Shown piece by piece: positions 56,117 through 64,000 of a stretch of DNA of 64,000 bases. A program made the translations under genes and the position numbers. The number at the start of each line of letters is the position of its first letter. The first letter of the stretch is position 1. The notes under the pieces were generated by a model, which was not told the DNA's origin, searched no databases, and was given only the letters and a program-made list of their open reading frames with translations. Origin of the DNA: Bacteroidales bacterium UBA5536 (GTDB lineage Bacteria > Bacteroidota > Bacteroidia > Bacteroidales > F082); contig DINQ01000004.1 of assembly GCA_002426795.1 (NCBI GenBank), positions 146,432-210,431 of the forward strand. The letters are read 5' to 3'.

Positions 56117-56962
56117 TTAAAATATTCTGATATTGTCGATGAGGCGCACCTGACCCAGCTGCAAAGCCACAAATATCCTTGCGCCGGCCACATCGTTCCA
56201 ATGCTCAAAAGGCTGCAAATAGCGGTCGTCAGCCACTTCAACATACTCGAGTTGAAAGCCATTAACGGCTTCCAGTTTTTCTTTGGCAAAAGCACACATC
56301 TCTTCCGGACTCAACACATTGCGCAAAGTGGCAGCCTTTGAAAGTATTTTGTAAATATGAGGTGCCATGGCTCTTTCATCCGCTGAAAGCCGCGTGTTTC
56401 TTGAGCTCATCGCCAATCCGTCAACTTCGCGAACGGTGGCACATGGCACAATTTCCACCCTCATCCGCTGCTGCACCACGAGTTCTTTGATGATGGCCAA
56501 CTGCTGATAATCTTTTTCACCGAAATAGGCTTTATCGGGCTCAACGATCTCGAAAAGTTTTTTTACAACGATTGCAACGCCATTGAAATGCCCGGGTCTG
56601 AAGGCCCCTTCCATGACAGTTGCCAGTTTGCCAAAGTTAAACTGGGTTTGATCCGGCTCGGGATACATCTCGGCTACGGAGGGAGCAAAAAGTGCTTGAC
56701 AGCCAACCGATTGCAGCATTGCAGTATCGCGCTCGAGTGTTCTGGGATATTTCTCCAGGTCGATGGGGTTGTTAAACTGAATCGGGTTCACGAAAACGCT
56801 CACAACCAGGTAATCGTTTTCCTGGAGGGCTTTACGCATCAAAGCCAAATGTCCTTCGTGCAAGGCGCCCATGGTGGGCACAAAGCCAATGCTGCGGCCG
56901 CCTGCCCGTGCAATGGCAATAGCTTCGCGCAACTGGTCGATATGTTCAAAAGTGTGTAACAT
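56117..56962 (-). CDS. panC: Pantothenate synthetase
   Basis: 281 residues. Joins pantoate and beta-alanine using ATP. HIGH-type motif FVPTMGALHEGHLALM, FVNPIQFNNPIDLEKYPRT, KLFEIVEPDKAYFGEKDYQQ and the SSRNTRLS motif near 185 are all present. Supplied with beta-alanine by PanD encoded just downstream. Gene order panC-panD-flippase-rfaE2. Confidence 0.97.
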   Translation of the reverse strand: MLHTFEHIDQLREAIAIARAGGRSIGFVPTMGALHEGHLALMRKALQENDYLVVSVFVNPIQFNNPIDLEKYPRTLERDTAMLQSVGCQALFAPSVAEMYPEPDQTQFNFGKLATVMEGAFRPGHFNGVAIVVKKLFEIVEPDKAYFGEKDYQQLAIIKELVVQQRMRVEIVPCATVREVDGLAMSSRNTRLSADERAMAPHIYKILSKAATLRNVLSPEEMCAFAKEKLEAVNGFQLEYVEVADDRYLQPFEHWNDVAGARIFVALQLGQVRLIDNIRIF

Positions 56963-56990
56963 CAGTTAAAGGTAAGTCAAAAAAGAGGGT

Positions 56991-57536
56991 TTAGTCAAGA
57001 TCATCCGGATGTGCCGGGCGTTTCAGGATGCGCAACATATCAGCCTCGAGGCTCACACGTGGTGTTTCGATGATACGGCCCAGCTCCTTGCCCATGCGAT
57101 AAAAAATAAAGGTTGGCACTTTTTGTACAGCATAAATACCCGCATCAATGGTTCGGGCTTTTTTGTCGCTTCCTACGGCGATCATCACCAGGTTGTCTTC
57201 AGGAAAACCAATGGCATCCATCAAACGCAGAAAACGTGGCAGCTGTTCTTTGCTATCGCCACACCAACTGCCCAGCACAATGGTCACTTCCACACCAGTC
57301 ATCACTGTTTTCAGTTGGTCGGCAATGCTTTGATCAACCTGATAGTCGGCATATTCAGTAGCGTACGACTCAGCAAATTCGCCAGTTTGCAGCCCGTCGC
57401 GATCAACAAAATCGATCAGTACCGGTCTCTTTCGCAAGGTATCCATCATCATTTGGTTGATCTCCTGAGCTTTGATCAGGCTATGGCTGAGCATCAGAAT
57501 AAGCAGTAAAGACAAAGAAAAATATTGTTTTATCAT
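56991..57536 (-). CDS. Exported thioredoxin-fold protein with single-cysteine WCGDS site
   Basis: About 181 residues from MIKQYFSLSL, signal peptide ending IKAQ. Thioredoxin fold with WCGDS (Cys92) where WCxxC is expected, and VPTFIFYR carrying the cis-proline. No second cysteine is present, so it cannot form the normal internal disulfide. May act as a monothiol enzyme or bind partners. First gene of the operon that continues with panC 28 bases on. Confidence 0.85.
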   Translation of the reverse strand: MIKQYFSLSLLLILMLSHSLIKAQEINQMMMDTLRKRPVLIDFVDRDGLQTGEFAESYATEYADYQVDQSIADQLKTVMTGVEVTIVLGSWCGDSKEQLPRFLRLMDAIGFPEDNLVMIAVGSDKKARTIDAGIYAVQKVPTFIFYRMGKELGRIIETPRVSLEADMLRILKRPAHPDDLD

Positions 57537-57562
57537 GGTCGTTCCATTGTGTTTGACAGCCA

Positions 57563-57591
57563 CAAAAATAAGCAGCATTCGCATCAATCAA
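57563..57591 (-). promoter_or_regulatory. Promoter of the thioredoxin-panC-panD-flippase-rfaE2 operon
   Basis: Minus-strand TTG (57591-57589), 18 bases, TATTTTTG (57570-57563), exact -7 match 27 bases before the ATG. Confidence 0.55.
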
Positions 57592-57656
57592 AAAATAATT
57601 TAATTTAGGCGAAGAAACAAGAGATTGATTAGTCAGTTGAACAAAAACAATGTCAT

Positions 57657-58457
57657 ATGACCCAGCTCAAAAACAAGACTCTCCTGATCACAGGTGGTGC
57701 ATCGGGCATCGGAAAAATCCTTGGCGACCTGGCGCTCGAAAAGGGCGCTCAGAAAGTCATTGTGTGGGATGTTGACGAAAAAAACTTTGATCAGTTGATG
57801 GAGCGGAGCCAAACGCTTTGCATGCAGGTAGATGTATCGGATGCAGCCTCTGTTGACAAGGCAGCAGCAAGCCTTCTAGAGGCAGGTTTGACGCCTGATG
57901 TGCTGGTGCTGAATGCAGGTGTTGTGACCGGCAGATTTTTTCATGACCACAGCCACGCCGAAATAGACAAGACTATTGGGGTGAACGTGCTTGGGGTGAT
58001 GCGACCAGCCCGGGCTTTTTTGCCTGCCATGATCGCTCGTGGCAGCGGATATCTTGTTGTCATTTCTTCGGCAGCCGGCATGTTGGCCAATCCGCGCATG
58101 GCGGTGTATGCAGCCAGCAAATGGGCGGTGTATGGCTGGGCCGAATCGGTGCGGCTTGAAATGGAGCAACTCAAAACAGGCGTAAAAGTGACTACCGTAA
58201 CACCCAGTTACATCAACACAGGTATGTTTGCAGGCGCCAGGGTGAACCTGCTCATCCCCAATCTGAGTCCTGAAAAAGCTGCCTGTAAAATCATCCGTGG
58301 CATCGAACGCAACCGCGTTTTTGTACGCATGCCGGCACTGGTGTATCTGATTCCACTGCTAAAAGGACTCATGCCTGTGCGCCTGTTCGATTTGGTGGCC
58401 GGCAAATGGCTGCGGGTGTATAAGAGCATGGATGCCTTTACCGGCAGGCCAGACTAA
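57657..58457 (+). CDS. Short-chain dehydrogenase/reductase
   Basis: 266 residues. NAD(P)-binding TGGASGIGK (about 12-20), LNAGVV, catalytic Ser in VVISSAAG and the Tyr/Lys pair in YAASKWAVYG. The C-terminal part has hydrophobic helices, as in membrane-associated SDRs acting on lipids or retinol-like substrates. Specificity unknown. Single gene. Confidence 0.9.
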   Translation: MTQLKNKTLLITGGASGIGKILGDLALEKGAQKVIVWDVDEKNFDQLMERSQTLCMQVDVSDAASVDKAAASLLEAGLTPDVLVLNAGVVTGRFFHDHSHAEIDKTIGVNVLGVMRPARAFLPAMIARGSGYLVVISSAAGMLANPRMAVYAASKWAVYGWAESVRLEMEQLKTGVKVTTVTPSYINTGMFAGARVNLLIPNLSPEKAACKIIRGIERNRVFVRMPALVYLIPLLKGLMPVRLFDLVAGKWLRVYKSMDAFTGRPD

Positions 58458-58490
58458 AAACGCCTTCGTAACCGCAGAGAAGTATTACAA

Positions 58491-58706
58491 TCAGCTCGCT
58501 GTAGTTTTTCCTGCCTTCTTAATTCGCCAAAGCCGAAACACCACCCACAACACCAAGAGTGATGGAACGACATAGCGGATATGCAGGCGGAAAAAATAGA
58601 TCATATCTTCCTTTCCGCTGACGAAAAACAAGGTATACATCATGGGCAACAAGACCATGATCAGCAGGGATAAAACGCCGAATTCGATTAAGATTCTTTT
58701 TTTCAT
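58491..58706 (-). CDS. Small two-helix membrane protein, unknown
   Basis: 71 residues with two hydrophobic helices (about 8-29 and 43-62) and a Lys/Arg-rich tail (RIKKAGKTTAS). No family recognised. Repeat copy A lies 46 bases upstream and carries a promoter-like sequence. Confidence 0.6.
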   Translation of the reverse strand: MKKRILIEFGVLSLLIMVLLPMMYTLFFVSGKEDMIYFFRLHIRYVVPSLLVLWVVFRLWRIKKAGKTTAS

Positions 58707-58751
58707 GATTATCTTTGTGTTTTGATATTCAATAATTTAGATGTGGGAGGC

Positions 58752-58803
58752 ATGGCTGTTTGTTTGTTGCAATAAAGTTAAAAAATGATTTTGGGCAATG
58801 CAA
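58752..58803 (-). repeat. 52-bp repeat, copy A
   Basis: Differs from copy B at only 2 of 52 positions. Read on the minus strand it contains TTG, 20 bases, then TAACTTTA, close to the promoter consensus. Lies 11 bases after the thioredoxin-like gene stop. Confidence 0.85.
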
Positions 58804-58813
58804 TTTCAAGTCT

Positions 58814-59353
58814 CTATTTTAATTGATCTCTAATATCACCTACATTAATTGAGCCTGTGTGCATATATAAAACATCCTTCGAGTCATTTAATAAGATTAC
58901 TGAGGGAAATCCGAGTATTTCATCACACCCAGTACAAAGTTCATTTCTAAATTTGATAAAGCGTTTTTTTACATTACCACTATAGCTTTCGTCGAGAATA
59001 TAAGTTTGTCTATAGACACCGTGCTTTTTTAAGTATTTGGATATCAATGTAATATTTTTCAGTTTATCAGGATAAACATAGTAAATTGATAAATCTGGCA
59101 ATGTTGAAAAATTAGCATTTACAATTTCAATCGCCTCGCTACATGGTTTACACCAATCAGTGTAAATTATTATTAAGTGATATTTGGACTGACTTTCTGA
59201 TATGCGTTCGACCAATATTTGATAATTTAATCGCTCAATACAAGAAATAGTATCGAGACGATCTATTTCTTGGTAAAAATTCAAATGTTCGGCACTGACA
59301 GTTTTTAAAATCAATAGTATAATAATTACAGAAATAAATATAGTTTTTTTCAT
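58814..59353 (-). CDS. Exported thioredoxin-like protein with two CxxC motifs
   Basis: 179 residues with an N-terminal signal sequence (MKKTIFISVIIILLIL...). DWCKPCSEA (Cys68, Cys71) is the thioredoxin active site; a second pair NELCTGCDEI (Cys140, Cys143) is near the C terminus, and GFPSVILL gives the cis-proline. The extra CxxC is unusual. AT-richer than neighbours. Lies between repeat copies A and B. Confidence 0.8.
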   Translation of the reverse strand: MKKTIFISVIIILLILKTVSAEHLNFYQEIDRLDTISCIERLNYQILVERISESQSKYHLIIIYTDWCKPCSEAIEIVNANFSTLPDLSIYYVYPDKLKNITLISKYLKKHGVYRQTYILDESYSGNVKKRFIKFRNELCTGCDEILGFPSVILLNDSKDVLYMHTGSINVGDIRDQLK

Positions 59354-59508
59354 AATAAAAAAGTTTTTGCAATCGGCTTATGCACAAACCGGTCATCAAA
59401 AAAACTTTCATGAACCGGAAAAATAATGGCCAAAACGCATTCTTGTATACCCCCTTTTGCCAAAAACAGTATCCAACAGCGCAAACATGCTGCCTTTTGT
59501 TTGTTGAT

Positions 59509-59517
59509 GGGGGGGGG
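59509..59517. repeat. Nine-base G tract
   Basis: A run of nine G (poly-C on the minus strand) inside the 283-base gap before the thioredoxin-like gene; a second G6 run is at 59549-59554 next to repeat copy B. Such tracts can slip, and they can also be assembly errors. Confidence 0.8.
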
Positions 59518-59554
59518 TAATATGTTGTTATACAGGCAAATAGGCATCGGGGGG

Positions 59555-59606
59555 ATGGCTGTTTGTTTGTTGCAAGAAAGTTAAAAAATGATTTTGGGAA
59601 ATGCAA
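59555..59606 (-). repeat. 52-bp repeat, copy B
   Basis: Nearly identical to copy A. Minus-strand TTG, 20 bases, then TAACTTTC. Lies 31 bases after the LA_2272-type gene stop. The gap 59354-59636 holds this repeat and the G tract but no gene I trust. Confidence 0.85.
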
Positions 59607-59636
59607 GCGAATCGTACAGATGATCGACATATACAT

Positions 59637-60284
59637 TTAATCATTAAAATTCCAGTTAATAACAGGCAATGACCGCTTTCCGTTTTTATTCCACAATCCC
59701 AGCTGAATTCCTTTTAGTTTGACTGACTTATTGACCAACCCGATTTGTATACCCTTTGTTTCTAACGTGCTATTGAATAATCCTAAAGAAATACCATTGA
59801 TTCTGGTATAAAAATTCCAGAGCGGATTTATTGAAACTCCGTTGACTTTTCGCCCCATACTCATCCAGCCTGAGACTGATAACCCATTGATTTGGTCAGA
59901 AAAGGTGCCTGTCAACGAAATCAAAATACCATTGTGAACAGCTCTTTTAAAAGCCGTGTCTGATTGATGCAACTGGTCTCCAATATCATTATTTTGAAAA
60001 GCTATCTTAAATGGAGGGTGAAAAACGACAAATGTTTGCAGAAAGCCCTGTCCGGGTATTTGAAGATTAACACCATGTGAAAATCTTGTAAATGGCATAT
60101 CACAAAAAGACTCCGAACCTATGATGCCAATGGCTATTCCGTAGATATGATTCGCCTTTGATGGCAGAAAAACCAGACCATAGCAATTATGGGGTGTTGA
60201 ATCACGAGAAGATTTTAGCTCACCTTGCCCAAAACAAAGAAGTGAAGAAATCGATAACAAAATAATTAGTGAAGAAATTTTCAT
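59637..60284 (-). CDS. LA_2272-type surface repeat protein
   Basis: 215 residues, signal peptide ending CFGQ. The C-terminal half repeats the pattern G-I/V-x-I/L-G-L-x-N (ISLGLFNST, IQIGLVNKS, IQLGLWNKN) and ends RSLPVINWNF, the LA_2272 family signature. Probably a surface or periplasmic protein; no biochemical role known. 48 bases after the TlpA-like gene. Confidence 0.82.
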   Translation of the reverse strand: MKISSLIILLSISSLLCFGQGELKSSRDSTPHNCYGLVFLPSKANHIYGIAIGIIGSESFCDMPFTRFSHGVNLQIPGQGFLQTFVVFHPPFKIAFQNNDIGDQLHQSDTAFKRAVHNGILISLTGTFSDQINGLSVSGWMSMGRKVNGVSINPLWNFYTRINGISLGLFNSTLETKGIQIGLVNKSVKLKGIQLGLWNKNGKRSLPVINWNFND

Positions 60285-60332
60285 GGCTAAATTATAGTAA
60301 ACGTAAGCCCAATTAACCCTGGACTATTTGGG

Positions 60333-61208
60333 TTAATCTGTTTCCAGTGCTGCTTCAATTATATCATGGATATTGTTTACGAGCAAATATTTCTTCGAGT
60401 TCAAATTACCTATGTACACCACATCACCATTTTTATCAATGATCACAATGGTTGGTACAGCCACTATTTGGAGCTGTTGCCTGATTTGATTGGCTGAGTT
60501 TTGATCGGTAAAGAGATGCTTAAAGGTATATGGAAAGTCATCAGTTCTTTTTACTGCCGAGCTTAACTCCTCGTTTCGTTGAATCAAATGAACGGCATAG
60601 CATTCTATTTCGGGTTGGGCAGCATAAGTCTGTTTAAGTTTTTCGAATTCAGGAAATTCCTTGATACAAATACCGCATCCGGTACTCCAAATATCCAACA
60701 CCAGTGTTTTCCCTTTGTGTTTGCTCAAATCGTGTGTCTGTCCTGATGAATCAGTGAGCAGAATGGAAGGCACTGGAAATTTTGAAGGTAAATCATTTCC
60801 AAACGCATAAGCAAGCCAGTTTGGCATTCCAAGATATCCCAACATCAGAATGATCAGCACTGAAACTGAAAAATAAATATTCCGCCTTAAGCCGGATTTA
60901 TTTTTTGCAAACATGCTGTTTATCCATAGGCCGGTAAACATGCTCACCAGTGGCAGAAAAGCGATCGGGTATACATGCACTAGCTGATGAAGGAGCCCCA
61001 TGAAAGAATAAATGGCAAGAAAAGGCAACATCACGATGATGCCATAAAGCAGACGCGAAATTTTGAGTTTTTCATTGTACAGCATACCTGCCAGCAAATA
61101 GACAATGCCGCAAACAACAAATTGGTTAACCCAGTTCAAAGCGCCCGAAAGCAATGAAAGTGTCAGGCTTAAGGCTGTGATGAGAAATATTAAAAAAATG
61201 TTTTTCAT
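60333..61208 (-). CDS. Membrane-anchored TlpA-type thioredoxin
   Basis: 291 residues. About four or five N-terminal hydrophobic helices (up to residue 128), then a TlpA/AhpC-like thioredoxin domain facing the periplasm, with STGCGICIKEFPEF (Cys178, Cys181) and VVAVPTIVIID (cis-proline). Likely reduces periplasmic disulfides. Part of the same-direction run of exported proteins. Confidence 0.88.
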   Translation of the reverse strand: MKNIFLIFLITALSLTLSLLSGALNWVNQFVVCGIVYLLAGMLYNEKLKISRLLYGIIVMLPFLAIYSFMGLLHQLVHVYPIAFLPLVSMFTGLWINSMFAKNKSGLRRNIYFSVSVLIILMLGYLGMPNWLAYAFGNDLPSKFPVPSILLTDSSGQTHDLSKHKGKTLVLDIWSTGCGICIKEFPEFEKLKQTYAAQPEIECYAVHLIQRNEELSSAVKRTDDFPYTFKHLFTDQNSANQIRQQLQIVAVPTIVIIDKNGDVVYIGNLNSKKYLLVNNIHDIIEAALETD

Positions 61209-61220
61209 ATCCTACGAAAT

Positions 61221-61245
61221 AAAAAATGATTTTGGGAAATGCAAG
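61221..61245 (-). repeat. 25-bp repeat, copy C (partial)
   Basis: Identical over 25 bases to the end of copy B; the remaining 27 bases are lost. Lies 13 bases before the TlpA-like gene start. The TTG box remains but the -7-like part is gone. Confidence 0.8.
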
Positions 61246-61331
61246 TGGTTTCCCCAATTCAAAGTTCAGTATCTACATTTTATCTCTCAGAGATCAATAT
61301 TTTCTTTCCAAGATAAGTTATCAGGTTTCAA

Positions 61332-62801
61332 TCATTTTTTGATCCATTTTCCGCTTTCGATGGCATGGGTTCGGGTGTTGGTGAGCCGGTAGAAGTATAT
61401 GCCAGATGGCAGCCTTTCGGTTTCTACGGTATTGGCATCACTGTTCAAGGTTTGCTTTATGACAACTTGTCCATTCAGGCTAATCAATTCCAGCTCAAGT
61501 TGCTGGTTCCGCGTTTGAACAGCGAAGTATGATGTGCCAGGATTGGGATAAACCAACATCTGCTGCTGATCAACGGGAATTTCCTGCGTCCAGACAATCA
61601 GTCCGTCGCTATTGACTTTTACCACATAAATATCTCGTTCCATATACTGCACCGCATCGTCATACCGACTGCCCACTAGCAGGCAGCCGCCATCGCTGGT
61701 AGCCAGTATGCTGTATAAAAAATAATAGGCATCGCCTCCGTACCAGTATTCCCAAACCGGCGTGATATCGGGATTGATCCGGATTAAGTGAAACCAGGAA
61801 TTGAATGAGCTGAAACTTGGGTCAGTAAGATCAAAATTTGAATTTCCACCAATGAAGATATTATCGTTATACTTACTGACACCCTTATATAGTGCAGGAT
61901 GATCACGCATGCTGCCTTCAATTTTAAAGTAATTATAATCTATTAATTCTGTTTGGTCATTTATTGAAATTACATTTAATGCATAGGGCTCCGAATCGCC
62001 TGAGCTTCCTTTTGCACAAAGCAAAATATCATTTTCATTTAAATGAATTGGTGAATAATAATCATACATCCCCAATGGTATAGGATCAATGCTAAGGCTA
62101 TCAAAATCTCTAGATAGAATTAATTTCTGCCCACCCGATGAACTTACAAAATGACTCACAAAAGCATAATATAATGAACTATCTGTATTTTCTGTAATAT
62201 CAAATGAAAGGTATAAACGGTTGTGCGAAGTAGGAAATCTTGAGATTAAAGAATCGCCATCAAGACTCAATTTACAAAAAAAAGCATCATGGTTGTTTAG
62301 ATTTGAGTCATCTGTTCTGGTTGTATAACCTGTAATGACGAGATTGGTGTCTGAATCAATAATGGAATTCATATAAGAAAACCATTTTCCGTGCGGTATT
62401 TCATAAGTCCGTTCCTGTTCAATGTTCAAGTTCTCATCCAGCTGCATATACCAAAGTTTTGTAGAGTCAGGATAGGCAACAAACTTACTGCCAAGAATAT
62501 ATATCTTGCTATTGAAATAATGGACATCAAAAAACATGGTTGAGTAATTCACATTGCTATCAAATATTATTTCATTTTTAATTTTGCCTGTTTCATTCAA
62601 TTTCAACAAATACGCTGCGTTCCGATTTGTGGCCATGTTTTTGATGCGACCCACCATCAGGAAATTTCCATCTTCATCTTCAACAACCTGGTTAATTACC
62701 TGATCTTCCGGCTTGGAGATCAACTGCTCGAATGTGGATTGGGCATACAACTGTAAAAAACTGAGCGTAAAGGACAATGCTATTAAAATTCTGTTTTTCA
62801 T
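61332..62801 (-). CDS. T9SS type A sorting-domain protein
   Basis: About 489 residues from MKNRILIALS, signal peptide ending LYAQ. The C terminus carries the type A sorting domain (VYPNPGTSYF, LELISLNGQVVIKQTL, LPSGIYFYRL) ending in SGKWIKK, so it is exported by the type IX system and cleaved. The rest has beta-propeller-like repeats (NFLMVGRIKN, LLVGSRYDD). Ligand unknown. Confidence 0.9.
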   Translation of the reverse strand: MKNRILIALSFTLSFLQLYAQSTFEQLISKPEDQVINQVVEDEDGNFLMVGRIKNMATNRNAAYLLKLNETGKIKNEIIFDSNVNYSTMFFDVHYFNSKIYILGSKFVAYPDSTKLWYMQLDENLNIEQERTYEIPHGKWFSYMNSIIDSDTNLVITGYTTRTDDSNLNNHDAFFCKLSLDGDSLISRFPTSHNRLYLSFDITENTDSSLYYAFVSHFVSSSGGQKLILSRDFDSLSIDPIPLGMYDYYSPIHLNENDILLCAKGSSGDSEPYALNVISINDQTELIDYNYFKIEGSMRDHPALYKGVSKYNDNIFIGGNSNFDLTDPSFSSFNSWFHLIRINPDITPVWEYWYGGDAYYFLYSILATSDGGCLLVGSRYDDAVQYMERDIYVVKVNSDGLIVWTQEIPVDQQQMLVYPNPGTSYFAVQTRNQQLELELISLNGQVVIKQTLNSDANTVETERLPSGIYFYRLTNTRTHAIESGKWIKK

Positions 62802-62814
62802 TTTTTTAAATTTA

Positions 62815-62846
62815 ATCTCCTGCAAAGCGTTTGCCTTGCAGGAGAT
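62815..62846 (-). promoter_or_regulatory. Intergenic 11-bp hairpin before the T9SS protein gene
   Basis: ATCTCCTGCAA and TTGCAGGAGAT form a perfect 11-bp stem with a 10-base loop, between the lipoprotein stop and the next start on the minus strand. The 3' strand contains GGAGA, the only ribosome-site-like bases before the ATG. No T-run, so more likely mRNA stability or translation control than termination. Confidence 0.6.
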
Positions 62847-62860
62847 GATTTTACATGAAT

Positions 62861-63868
62861 TTATAAGTCGGCAGGTGGATTATTACTTGTGTGCCAAATG
62901 CCATATTTTATTTTAGCAAAATGGGCCATATCCCAACAATCATATGGTTCACAGAGCCCATAGGCAGTATCATCCCACAGAAAATACCATATAATATCTT
63001 TATTTATTGGCTGATACATATTCCCGATTGTCTGCAGAGCATTCGCATAGTAGGCGATCTCCTCTGGCGACATACATTTATGATTCAGTGTCCATTGCTG
63101 AAAGTCATGAAATAAAAGATAATCACCATATGGATTGTTTTCTGCGGGAACATCCCAATAATTGACCCATTCAAAACTAACATCGGTATAATACGCGCTA
63201 CCGCCAGGCAACGAAATATTAGCATTTGCAAGCTGAGCGATAATATCGGCAGCATCTTTGCCCACACCAAGTCCGGAACCATCACAACGACCCAGTTCCC
63301 ATCCCCAATACCACGGATACGTATTGCCTAATCCAACCCCATCTGTTTCAATGATTCCAAAACCTGAGGTTAATGCTAATACTGCATGATCTTCATCGGT
63401 CTCTTTTAAAGCAATATCTGCTACGATCAACTGCTTTTGACTGGCCGATATCGCAGTATTATGCGCGGATAAACTGTCGACGACCTGATCATATGCCATC
63501 TGAATATCTGCCATTAGTATTTCTCCACCGGTGACCGGCACCTCAATAAATGAAGAATCGAAAACCAGCTCCTCACGTTCAAAGGCCGCATCGCCATATG
63601 TAAGGTTTGAAGCTGCTTCTATATACCAAACTGCGCTATCAAGGCTCATTGGCTCATTTCCTGATTTTAAATTTGGGTTGTCACGAATCAGGTCTATCTG
63701 ATCTCTAAACGCAAGTATGCGTTTTTCGAGTTGCAGGTCTTTAAAGGTTTGTCTGTTTTGTTCAACATTGTTGTCTGTGGTGGCATGGTCTTTTTGGCAA
63801 GAGATGACAACAACTGATGCAATCATAGTAATTATTGCAAATAATATAAAAATACTTATACGTTTCAT
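62861..63868 (-). CDS. Lipoprotein of unknown function
   Basis: 335 residues, lipobox VISC (Cys24). AVWYIEAASNLTYGDAAFE and TYPWYWGWELGRCDGSGLG look like motifs of a Bacteroidota lipoprotein family without known role. Three Cys in the C-terminal part (HKCMSPEE, YGLCEPYDCWDM). Operon partner of the T9SS protein. Confidence 0.7.
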   Translation of the reverse strand: MKRISIFILFAIITMIASVVVISCQKDHATTDNNVEQNRQTFKDLQLEKRILAFRDQIDLIRDNPNLKSGNEPMSLDSAVWYIEAASNLTYGDAAFEREELVFDSSFIEVPVTGGEILMADIQMAYDQVVDSLSAHNTAISASQKQLIVADIALKETDEDHAVLALTSGFGIIETDGVGLGNTYPWYWGWELGRCDGSGLGVGKDAADIIAQLANANISLPGGSAYYTDVSFEWVNYWDVPAENNPYGDYLLFHDFQQWTLNHKCMSPEEIAYYANALQTIGNMYQPINKDIIWYFLWDDTAYGLCEPYDCWDMAHFAKIKYGIWHTSNNPPADL

Positions 63869-63913
63869 TATTTCTTTTTTTGGTTTGATATGTTTTAATT
63901 CATCTTTCTGTTA

Positions 63914-63943
63914 AGCTGCTTCACACCATCAGGCTAAGCAGCT
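63914..63943. repeat. 8-bp inverted repeat upstream of the lipoprotein gene
   Basis: AGCTGCTT and AAGCAGCT enclose 14 bases, about 46-75 bases upstream of the ATG at 63868. Symmetry suits an operator or a leader hairpin. The rest of 63869-64000 shows no gene. Confidence 0.4.
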
Positions 63944-64000
63944 ATCCTCAGTCGAATTTATTCTTCCCCAACCAAAAAATATCACTTTTCGGAAATTTAT

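Noticed and set aside
59350..59636. Short minus-strand frames (65 and 133 codons) crossing the G tract and reaching the thioredoxin-like start, one ending as ATGA
   Set aside because: Composition is unlike protein and depends on the exact tract length; likely noncoding leader.

Overview
The window looks like a chromosomal segment of a Bacteroidota bacterium, probably class Bacteroidia; I cannot place the order. Evidence: promoters of the Bacteroidota type (TTG about 19-20 bp before TAnnTTTG) recur across the window, several proteins end in type IX secretion (T9SS) sorting domains, and there are a PorV/PorQ-family protein, a TonB receptor with an N-terminal carboxypeptidase-regulatory-like domain, LamG/LruC, GH92 and LA_2272 families, a two-component propeller kinase with a LytTR partner, and a group II GGGP synthase. 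Coding density is high and most genes are ordinary chromosomal genes. I saw no prophage, transposase, rRNA or CRISPR array.

Layout. 0-2.8 kb: the 3' end of a beta-propeller protein, a predicted periplasmic beta-helix/ion-channel fusion, and tRNA-Pro. 2.8-7.4 kb: PIF1-type helicase, lone ModE-like regulator, FG-GAP protein. 7.5-10.9 kb: TPR hybrid histidine kinase with a stand-alone receiver. 11-14 kb: dipeptidyl peptidase IV and GGGP synthase. 14-20.7 kb: methyl-cycle cluster, metH-metF behind an S-box (SAM-I) riboswitch, divergent from ahcY. 20.7-26.1 kb: two small lipoproteins, a propeller sensor kinase with LytTR regulator, and a membrane-anchored acidic protein. 26.2-35.5 kb: TonB receptor, a roughly 1450-residue secreted protein and a PorV/PorQ-like barrel in one apparent operon. 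35.5-43 kb: greA-HIT, a large PurF homologue, GNAT, YfcC-like and MFS transporters, polyprenyl synthase. 43-54 kb: TonB, Ig-like lipoprotein, ArsR, adenine deaminase, GH92, RlmI-like methyltransferase, LamG/LruC lipoprotein. 54-58.5 kb: thioredoxin-like gene, panC, panD, flippase-like protein and rfaE2 in one operon, then an SDR. 58.5-64 kb: a looser, AT-richer accessory region with exported thiol-redox proteins, a T9SS cargo, lipoproteins, a repeated 25-52 bp element and a G tract.

How genes work together. MetF makes methyl-THF, MetH uses it to remake methionine, and AhcY clears S-adenosylhomocysteine; only the metH-metF side carries the SAM sensor. panC and panD supply pantothenate. The kinase/LytTR pair lies directly before the TonB-cargo-PorV trio and may control it, which is inference from position.

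The most unusual items are the beta-helix/channel fusion, the TonB-cargo-PorV trio with its adjacent sensor, the S-box leader with a possible 17-codon ORF, the hairpin at the predicted greA transcription start, and the promoter-like repeat in the 58.7-61.3 kb region. Start codons were moved inward from the longest frame where signal peptides, promoters or family length favoured it; all residue numbers are counted by eye and approximate.
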